NCBI GenBank assembly: GCA_007922195.1
Contig: ML681995.1
Location: 205,942-269,941, forward strand
DNA from: Podocnemis expansa
Lineage: Eukaryota; Chordata; Testudines; Podocnemididae
Length of the DNA: 64,000 bases
Reading direction: 5' to 3'
A model generated the notes under the pieces. It searched no databases and was not told the origin of the DNA. It saw only the letters and a list, made by a program, of their open reading frames with translations. Positions within the stretch are counted from its first letter, which is position 1. Each line of letters begins with the position of its first letter. Of the stretch, positions 56,011 through 64,000 are shown piece by piece. The position numbers were made by a program, and so were the translations under genes.

Positions 56011-56364
56011 TTATGTGAGAGCATTTCACTACAGCCATTCTTTGTAACTTTTTTCCTTAGGCCTCATTTGTAGGTTTTTCTTCTCATGCTTGATGTTCCA
56101 TTATGTGTAAAAGGAGCAGTGTTACAGACTGCAGCTGCTGAAGTTAACCTGTCTCAGGTTACCAAACCCTAGCTCTGTAGTGCTAATCCTGATTTTGGGG
56201 AGCAATATCTACTTTAGAGATGGCCCAAATCACAAAGCTCTGATAATTGGATCCAAGGTTCACTTTGGATCTCTACATCTGTCCTGAGTGCATTTGTGTT
56301 AAATCATACACAGTGACAACCAGGTTAGCAGATTGAGGCAGAAAAGTAAGCAACCAAGGCCGTT

Positions 56365-56465
56365 GTTCTCAAATTCAGGTGCCTTAATTTTGGCACCCAC
56401 ATCATATATAGGTGCCTAAATAAGAGGCCTGATTTTTTTCAAAGCCACTGAGGATCCATGTCTCT
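56365..56465. repeat. Old dispersed repeat
   Basis: 'caggtgccttaattttggca' and 'ataggtgcctaaataagagg' and 'tttcaaagccactgaggatc' look like a short, hairpin-prone reptile repeat. Family not named. Confidence 0.4.
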
Positions 56466-57206
56466 TGTTGACTTCTGTGGCATCATTCATACACTTCCAT
56501 GGATGAGTCCATTGTAATTGTACATATAGATGTGAACTTCCAGGGTTATTAACTGTAGGAGATAGTTAGTAACAAGTTCTTTAAAAAAGTCATTAGAATT
56601 ATTTATTGGGGTCACATAGCTGGCCTTTTCTCGTATTATCTCTAAAATAATAAAAACAAAAGCAGTCCTAATAATTGCATCTCTATGAACTGTTTAAAAC
56701 TTGAGAAAGGCCTGCGCTTTCCTAAATTATTAAATGGGAGAGAGACTATTTGAGTTGTATATAGAATTCTGAACTCTTTAAAAGTGAAGAGAATTTTGGT
56801 GGTCAGGTGTTTTTTTGATGCTGGGCCTCTCTGGAAAGAGAGTGCCAGTTTTGTGAAGCTACAGTGAGAATACTGAAGAGGCCCCAAAATTCTGCTTCAC
56901 TTGGGACAGAACAAGGGTCTCTAGGGACAAAGCTAGCGATTTGTTAACATCTTGCTCAAGGACAGTCTGGATCTCTATGTTTTGGTTGGCTGTCACAAAA
57001 AAAAAAATGGGGTTGTCTCAATTTCACATCGTTTTCTCCAATTCTTCCCCCTTCCCCAAAGAAATTCCACACACAGGAAAATGAAACACATGTTTTGCAT
57101 GGTCTACAGTAAGTCCCTCTGTTAAGTGCAAACAGCTTTAAGATTCTGTGTGATGACTTTTGGCTTGTATGATTCTCAAAATCAGGCCAGGAATGATTTA
57201 TTTTAT

Positions 57207-57345
57207 CAGGGGTAGACAAAACTGGCTCACAGCTAGGCATCAGCAAATTTTACTTTTGGTTGCCAGAGGGTGCTCCTCCATTACATTTCTGCAGTGGAGC
57301 TAGGCGGCTGGCTACTAAATCTTTGATTTGTGGAGGCCTGAATTT
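57207..57345. mobile_element. Diverged copy of the 5384 hAT MITE
   Basis: Starts CAGGGGTAGACAAAACTGG and shares 'agagggtgctcct' and 'cagtggagctaggc' with 5384-5660. Right end diverged. Confidence 0.55.
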
Positions 57346-57349
57346 AGTC

Positions 57350-58255
57350 ACCTCAACTTATTTAGTCATGTGTTCTGTATATGACTCATGCAGCAGGAAG
57401 ATTATTTTAAAACTGTTTTCTAGAGATTTGTGTCTTTAAGGGATATTTAATATCTCGTCAGCTGTAAAGCGAAGTGCCTTACTAACTATGACTCTCCTGC
57501 ACAACGTTCATTAGAGTTTCTTTACTGGCTTTTTCTTCAAGCAAAGAGCTGAGAGAGGGAGATGTGGGTAGGAAAGAGGCATGCATGCACAAATTTTCAC
57601 ATTTCTGTATTTTACATTTGATTGCAACTGGGGCTTCTTTCCCCTCCTTTGTATGTATGCATGTTATTTGCTGGGAAGCAGCTGATTTGCTTAAAGATAT
57701 GTTGGATGTTTGAGACATTGTTTATAAAGATTTAGGGGCTAAGGGCAATATATTTTCACTGTGTGTCTCATTTTTTGTCTCTAACTAAATGGTCTCATTG
57801 GCGCTGTTCAGATAATTAAATGCCAGTAGAGGTGTGCTGATTTTTATTCTTGATGCTAACCCAAAACACTGCAAAATGCTGGTTTTATTGTTTCACTGGA
57901 TAATGACTGTGAAGTTATGGTATTTTGCTTGTTTTGTTTTTTTATTTTTAGCCATAATTGTGTGGTTATGATAGTTCAGGACACAGTCCAGACTAGTGAG
58001 AGTCTTGCCATGCAACCTGAAGCTCATTACAGTGTTTTGCTGCTATAGCTCCCACTCACAAACAGCCTAACAGCACGCAGGTCACAACCTGAGTGTCTGT
58101 CTGTATAGTCCTCGCCCTGATCTAGCAACTTTGACTCAAACAGCCTGTCAGCAAACACACGAGTCACAGTTTCAGCTTGTGTTCCTAACATTGCTACATG
58201 CATTTTTTAATGTGATATTATTGACCAGTGAGTTATTAGTTTTCAAATCTATCAA
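57350..58255. other. Intron 4 spacer, nothing recognised
   Basis: AT-rich; no exon or repeat identified. Confidence 0.4.
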
Positions 58256-58261
58256 AAGAAG

Positions 58262-58385
58262 ATCTTCAGGCATCTGATGAAGTGGGATTTTCTCCCACAA
58301 AAGCTCATGCGATAAATAAATGTGGTGCCACAGACTGCTTTGTTTGTTTTGCTGAACTAGACTAACACGGCAATCCTTTTGGAAC
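58262..58385 (+). mobile_element. Penelope-like tail, single
   Basis: 'ttcaggcatctgatgaagtg', 'tctcccacaaaagctcatgc', 'gataaataaatgtggtgcca' and the outer end 'tgaactagactaacacggca', a single plus-oriented tail with a small deletion. Confidence 0.85.
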
Positions 58386-58389
58386 TAAT

Positions 58390-60865
58390 TTTCAAATGAA
58401 ACCTTACAAGGCATGTTTTGTACAAAGATTATTACAGTACCATGTAGGGTGTGTACAGGAGTGTACTTAGTCACACTCATGAAACTCAAGCATCTGCAAA
58501 AGAAAAAAACCTCAGCTGAGATGAGGAGATACAGGAGGATAGACACAGGAGCTGTATGGGGAAAAACCTGCAGAAGCAATACAGTGGTGAAATTGTGCAG
58601 AAGGGAGACCAGTATTAATCAAGTAACAGGAGCACAGGGAGGGCAACAGAGACAAAAGTCAAAGAAAGAGAGTGGAGCAAATCCACCAAGCGTTTTAAAA
58701 GGAGAATTACTAATAACATCTCTGGTTTCCTAAGAATCCGAGTGAAGGTATATTGTGTACGGTGCTTCCCAAAGAGTCCCTTAACTACAGACTGCTTCCT
58801 CGATTATCTATTAAACCTTCTGGGGGAAAATACCCAAAAAGACTGAGAATGTTTTGGCACATGGGGGATTTTTAAAAGTGTAATTGTGACTTTTTACAAA
58901 TCTGAATTTAATGCCAGCATTTTGCAAAGGTACAGTACTACTTTGTAAAAGGAAAGAACTGGGTAACTTTTTGTTTCTGTGTTTTACCCTCCAGCAGCTT
59001 AAGTAGTCTGCGGGAATTCCTCATTCTTTTAGTTTAGCTTCTGGCAGTTTTATACTGTCAGTTAAGCCTGAACACTTGCATGCCTAGGCTTGTTTTCTGC
59101 AGTGTCATGAATTTGAAATTGTAACCTCTTACCAAGTGCCTTTGTTTGCTCAGTGTGTGTGTCGTTTCTTGGAAAACTGAAACCAGTGTGTTTTTAAAAA
59201 TAGTGACTGAAGCCCAGATAGGAGCCCTTTTTGAACAACTGTTTTCTGTATATGCTGGTCATGCTGTGGCTCATTTATGTGCATTTTTCACACTGTTGCC
59301 AAATCTCACAAAATTCATTGCAAGTCATGTTATTTTTGTCCCCTGTTTCCTCCTTCCTTTGATTTGGGAACAGATTGCTGCAGTCACCTCACTCCCATTT
59401 GTAACAGCTGCCATTCCTCTGGCCCCGGCAAGTACCTGGTCTCTGACCACCCCCTTCTCTCTCTTGCTGTCTCAACCCTGGCTGTTCCCTGGCCCCAGCA
59501 GATACCTTCTGCTCATCTCACTTTTCTACACTGCCACAGGCCTCTACTGTCCCAACTCTCTTGTTGGGTGAACTCTAGTTGGGATAGCCCATATGTGAGC
59601 AGGTGGAACCTTCTGTCACTGAAATAAGGCTTTCCCCAGGGACTAGCATTCTTCAGCCTCCCTTTCTGTTGCATGCAGGGGACAACTCCTTTCCTCCTCT
59701 GGGAGTGAAGAGATAAGGTTTAGTCTCTGTGCCTTCTTCACCTCATCCCCCTACTGTGAAAGGTAGTTTTGACTCTTCCCTCCCAACATCCCACATCATT
59801 TAATCATTTTAAAGACCCTCATGATTTTTGTGGAGAAGGGGTTTGACTCATGATTTTTCAACTCTTGGCAAGACTGGGAATGTAGCAATGGCCCTGACAG
59901 TGAGTGTTGGTTCTTAAATTTAAACAATTTACTTAAATGTTGATTGGTTTGTTTTTAAAAATCAATAAGTTCACTTCTTTAAAATAAACCACACTCCTCT
60001 CAACACCCCTTGTAGGGGCTGGAGATGCATAATTTGAACAACAATACGCCCCCCCCCCCATGTGAGTACCATCGAAACATTCATCTAACAAGTCCAAGTA
60101 ACTGTGAGATCTTGTTGTTGTCACCCATGTAGTATTTCTCCCCTACCCTTGTTCATTGCTCTCACTTTTTCTGTCATGTCTGAAAGCAAAAGAATAGCTT
60201 ATAATAAGGACTGTCTGTTTTTTTTTTTGTACAGTGCCTATCACACTTTAGGCACTGAATACATAATAAATTAGCATTCAGTTATTGGTGCATAACAGCT
60301 CACTGATTTTCTCATTCCTCCTAGGCTTCTTGCATTGCTCCTCTTTACAGGGTCCCAGTAGGAATGCACAGGTAAAGATCTTTTACTTAGAGACATGACT
60401 GCAGAGAATTAGATACTATCATGACTTGGATCTCGAGAGTAAAAAGCTTCTCTAAACTTGGTCCCAGCAGCCATCCCCCCTCCCATTCTATCCTCTGGAG
60501 GCATCACATGAGGCAGGCATCCCTGCTTCCTAGGGTAGGGGAGAAAGAACACCAGACTCACCTCTGACTGGCTGTCCCCTGAGCCTAGCACATGTTGCCA
60601 TCAGCCTTTCTCCCCACTCTGGATAACAGGCTTCCTTTATTGCTAGTTAGGATAGTTCATCCTAGAGCCGCTGGTAGTAGAAATCTGTGCTGCAATTCTT
60701 AAGAGTCATGATTCAAACTTTGGTGATGCTGTGTGAGCGGGTGGTTGTAATAATTGTACATAATAGTTTATTTTTATCTTTGCTCATTTAAAGAAGAAAA
60801 ACCCAAATCTGATGAAATTACATATATAAAAAAGACTGCATGTAAAGAAAAGCACAGTGAAAAGC
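58390..60865. other. Intron 4 spacer, little recognised
   Basis: A possible L2/MIR-like tail ('tgtacagtgcctatcacact', then 'ataataaattagc') lies at 60,230-60,285. A 141-codon plus frame at 59,146-59,571 shows no domain and no conservation signal I recognise. Confidence 0.4.
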
Positions 60866-60869
60866 TAGG

Positions 60870-61070
60870 CATCGGTAAATTTACAGTTGCCTGCACAATC
60901 TTAATTCAGTCCCCTTGTGCATATGCATTATGATACAGTCTTTAATTACATGGTCACATACTATATTTCCTGCTGGATCCCTTTTTTATTTAGTTCCTAG
61001 GGTGTTTGTGCCAAAGGGTCAAGTAAAGGTTGCACGGGCAACTGTAAATTTAGCATTTTCCTAAATTGTG
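60870..61070. repeat. Hairpin-forming dispersed repeat
   Basis: Arms GGTAAATTTACAGTTGCC (near 60,879) and GGGCAACTGTAAATTTA (near 61,037) are inverted. The centre shares 'gcattatgatacagtcttta' and 'attacat' with 19,590-19,630 inside the long hAT. Family unknown. Confidence 0.55.
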
Positions 61071-61651
61071 AGTGCTTGACTTCACAAACTACATAATATT
61101 CTTTTAAAGTGCTTTTTGATGTAATTTAATATTTTAAGGGTCTGTGCTTTTTAAAAAGTTATTGCCTTTGATTATTTGAGTGTGTGTGCAAGTACAGAAA
61201 TGAAGGTTTTGTTTTATAAAACAAAATGAAATACCTTCCCTGATATTTCCTCTGCTTCTGTCCAAAAAGCCCAGCTGAGCCACAAACTGCCTCGTAGGCA
61301 GTGACTTGCCACCCTCACCCTTCCAACAGACATTGCTTATTGCAAAAGTAAGTCTGCAAGAGTTATGACGCATAAGCTGCTGTTGTGAAGGCCTGCCGTG
61401 CTGCTCTCGGAGGTGCCATGCAGGTTTCTGTCCCACCTGTTGCAGAAAGCTGCTGGTAGAAGTAAGATGAGTGTGCAAACAGTAGTCTTTGCACTGGAAA
61501 GCCCAGCAGTGAAGGTATGTAAAGCAAGCTTCTAAGAGGGGGTGTTACCACATTAAAAGGCTTCTACGTTTGTCAGTTTTGTTCCTCGAGCTCTGTGTCA
61601 CATGTACTACTGAAATAACTACTGAGGGTGTTATAAGGCAGGACTTTTTTA

Positions 61652-61722
61652 AGTGTGTGTGGGGGGGGGGGGGGCCCCGGGCCCCCAAAAAAACAACCCA
61701 CCCCCCCCCCCCCCCCCACAAC
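61652..61722. repeat. G-run/C-run palindromic low-complexity segment
   Basis: TGTGTGTG, then a G run, CCCCGGGCCCCC, an A run and a C run followed by CACAAC. The two sides are roughly inverted. Possibly a real hairpin, but it looks like a consensus or polymerase artefact. Confidence 0.6.
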
Positions 61723-61729
61723 CTTGAGC

Positions 61730-63168
61730 AGTATGATTAATTTCCATAATGAATTTTAGTTTTGCCACTTTATTACTAGTAATGCTCCTTACAGGAAGAA
61801 AGGGGAAAGTGCGGTGAACTATAAGGGGCTGTGTGCACAGTGAAGTGGCTTGAATTTTAGTAAAATTTTGACTGCTGGCATGAAGGTAGTAATAATTTAA
61901 CACTAAAAGAAAAGTACAAGTTTTTCTGTACAGAATGAAAACATTTAGCAAAGGCTATTTTTTTCAACCAATCTGCATATTTACAGTTTCAATTTAAAGA
62001 GTGACTGTAAAAATAACATTGACTGCTTCTTTGTTTCTTGTATTGCAGCGATTCCATGTCAGATTTGCACAGTTAGAGTATATTAACCCTGTGGAAGGCC
62101 TCGTGCTCTGCTTAAAGCCAAGGGATGGTAGGACTATGTGAAGGGAGGCACAAGCAGGGTGGGCAAAAAGGGCAGGTTTCTATACTCTTAGTCCTTGGAA
62201 GGGTGTGACTTTTGTGTGTCTCACACAATATTCTTGAGGGCAAGCAAGGAATGCATGTGATGGATCAGTGATCACATGAATTCTGCAGAATTCATGCTCA
62301 GTTATTAACCATGGTGTCGGGGAACATTACTGTGTCACCACACAGCAATAAGTCTTATCACAGAGAGCTGGGGAGATGACTGAATTCGACTTGGGGAAAG
62401 TGGACTGGTGTATCCTGTGAGGTGACGCTGTGACCCGCAAAAGGTTGAGAACCACTGCAGTCTGTTCAAGTGGCATAAATGGCTGGAGTAACGTCTGTGA
62501 GCAGTTTACGCTGCTGCTGCTTCCCGGGGATAGTTTGGGGGAATGGATTTCACCCAAGCATGTACACCTCCAAATGCTTCATCCCCCTGGACATTATACA
62601 CATGAAGTGAATTTCACTCTTTTGCAAGTAAATCTTTTTACTGTAGACTTTACCTGGATCTGAAAGTCCAGCCTTGCTCTTTCTGGGTTTTGCATCATCA
62701 TATGTTCAAAGAGTCTACAACTAGAACATAATTATTAGCTGTGTAGCTAGTTGGCCGGTCTGATGGTGGGGTAGAAACAAGAATACAATCCATTTCACAT
62801 TTGCCGTAGCTGCACTGGCTCTGCAGAAACAGCAGCACCAAAAATTAGAAAGTGAATTGGTAGATGTAATTTCTTGGGATGAAAAGAAACAGGGTACATG
62901 GGTAACACAGTGCTACTATTGCATAGTGACTTTTTTCCCATAACTATTTGTTTGGCTACAGGTAATTCCAGACTGTCTGGTAATTTCTGCAGCCGTTACC
63001 ACTTTCTAGTCATAACTTGAAATAATGTTGTGCCTGTCAGTCTGTCAGTGCCCTTGTAGTAATCACTGGAGCTGGAGAAAAGATCATGCCAAAAATTTAA
63101 TTAGCATACAGTTATGAAAGAGTCACAAGGTGGTGATGCTTTTGCAATAATGTTGGCTCTCAATTACT
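61730..63168. other. Intron 4 spacer with one hAT end
   Basis: 'gcaaaaggttgagaaccact' near 62,440 is a right hAT terminus (AACCACTG class) without a visible left partner. Nothing else recognised. Confidence 0.45.
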
Positions 63169-63171
63169 CAG

Positions 63172-63868
63172 AGTATGTCTACATTAGATAACAAAGTTGA
63201 CCCGCATTAGATCATCTTGCACTTACTGCATTTACTGCAGTGGCTGTATGTCCACAGTACCCGCCTTGGGTCAGTGGTGAACATCCTCAGGAGTGCTTGC
63301 ACCAACCTATGAGGGGCAGTCTGGTGAGACCCCGGTTGCCCACAGACTCCCCTGTTCTCCTCCAGGAGCTGGGGAAAGCTGCCTGGGGCTTGTCTCCTCC
63401 ATATTCCCCACCCGGAACAGGAAGGGGGGAGCAGCCCAGGGCTTTTTGCCCCTGGGGAATGGGATCCAGCTCCTCCAACTTCTGCCTCCATTGATTTCCA
63501 GCTGGGAGTCAGGCAGCTTTGTCAGTGTCACAGGTGCCAGCTGGGAGTGGGATCTAGCCACCAGGGCTTTTCACCCAGGGTCCAGCTTTCCAGGGGGAAG
63601 GGAAAGCTGAGCTATGGCTGCCCAGCTTTCTTGTCAGTTTTATGGCTTGTGAAATTGACAAGACAGCCAACAGGCCACTAAGTAATGCAGTGTTTACACA
63701 GATACTGTATTGCCCTAACTGCGTCAACATAAATCTTACACTTCTCATGGTCATGGAGTTACGTCAGTGTAATAGGGCACTGACATCAGTGGGAGTGCAG
63801 ATGCTGATGTAATTAGGTCAACATAAGTTGCCTTACATCGACCTAACTGTGCAGTGTAGACCAGCCTT
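63172..63868. mobile_element. Harbinger-like MITE, long
   Basis: Starts TATGTCTACATTAGATAACA and ends GTGCAGTGTAGACCAGCC. Internal subterminal 'aaagttgac' and 'taggtcaacataagttgcc' are inverted. The GC-rich centre (63,240-63,620) yields overlapping open frames on both strands that are not genes. The target duplication could not be fixed. Confidence 0.6.
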
Positions 63869-64000
63869 GGGTAACTGATGTAATTCAGCAAACAACTTCT
63901 TTTAACTGACTGCATCCAGTGTAGCAAAGAAAGTACAGTATCAATTATTCCTTTAGGAGTCAGTCTTAAAACAGGTGAACAGTCATATATAATATAAATA

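Larger units (their letters stand above)
54624..64000 (+). other. MTAP: MTAP intron 4, running off the window
   Basis: Starts with GTAAAG. I looked for the next exon, expected to encode a 'TTMRPQSFYDGSHSC'-like stretch, and did not find it, so the intron exceeds 9.3 kb or the exon is missed. Repeats are listed separately. 56,480-57,200, 57,350-58,250, 58,390-60,860 and 61,730-63,170 hold little or nothing recognised. Confidence 0.75.

Noticed and set aside
59146..59571. 141-codon frame in intron 4
   Set aside because: Cys/Ser/Leu-rich, no domain, a second frame open over the same stretch.
63240..63620. Overlapping open frames on both strands near the window end
   Set aside because: They fall in the GC-rich centre of a Harbinger-like MITE and show no domain.
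1..64000. CRISPR array, operon or prokaryotic features
   Set aside because: The only regular array has 119-bp units without unique spacers; the window is vertebrate.

Overview
The window is vertebrate nuclear DNA, most probably from a turtle. It has one recognisable gene, no bacterial or viral gene organisation, short exons in kilobase introns, a single CpG island, and a dense layer of old interspersed repeats. The repeat set is CR1 LINEs, Penelope-like (PLE) tails joined to a GIY-YIG reading frame, tRNA-like SINEs with a CR1-type tail, MIR/L2-like fragments and many hAT and Harbinger-like non-autonomous transposons. That combination is typical of turtles; species-level assignment is not possible from sequence alone.

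Layout. Positions 1-29,390 are intergenic and made largely of nested transposons. The clearest nests are at 2,444-5,076 (a hAT holding another hAT and a CR1, which itself holds a third hAT), 14,046-14,665 (a hAT in a PLE tail) and 27,621-29,283 (a composite element holding a CR1 tail, a terminal-inverted-repeat element and a PLE fragment). Many hAT copies can be bounded to the base by TIRs starting CAG and by 8-bp target site duplications.

From 29,390 to the end, the plus strand carries the 5' half of MTAP (S-methyl-5'-thioadenosine phosphorylase, methionine salvage). There is a GC-rich promoter, then coding exons at 29,610-29,648, 40,258-40,344, 49,332-49,390 and 54,456-54,623. These splice in frame to the first 117 residues and include the purine/phosphate-site motifs GGTG, RHGR and TTACGS. 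The remaining exons must lie beyond 64,000; I could not find exon 5 in the last 9.4 kb.

Intron 1 opens with an array of about nine ~119-bp tandem units (29,990-31,050), 340 bp after the start codon. All four introns contain further PLE tails, several as head-to-head inverted pairs, plus hAT and Harbinger-like MITEs, CR1 and MIR-like fragments. No RNA gene, CRISPR array or second protein-coding gene could be supported. One candidate non-coding or cryptic exon (24,609-24,759) and a direct repeat with open minus-strand frames (38,681/39,551) are flagged as hypotheses.
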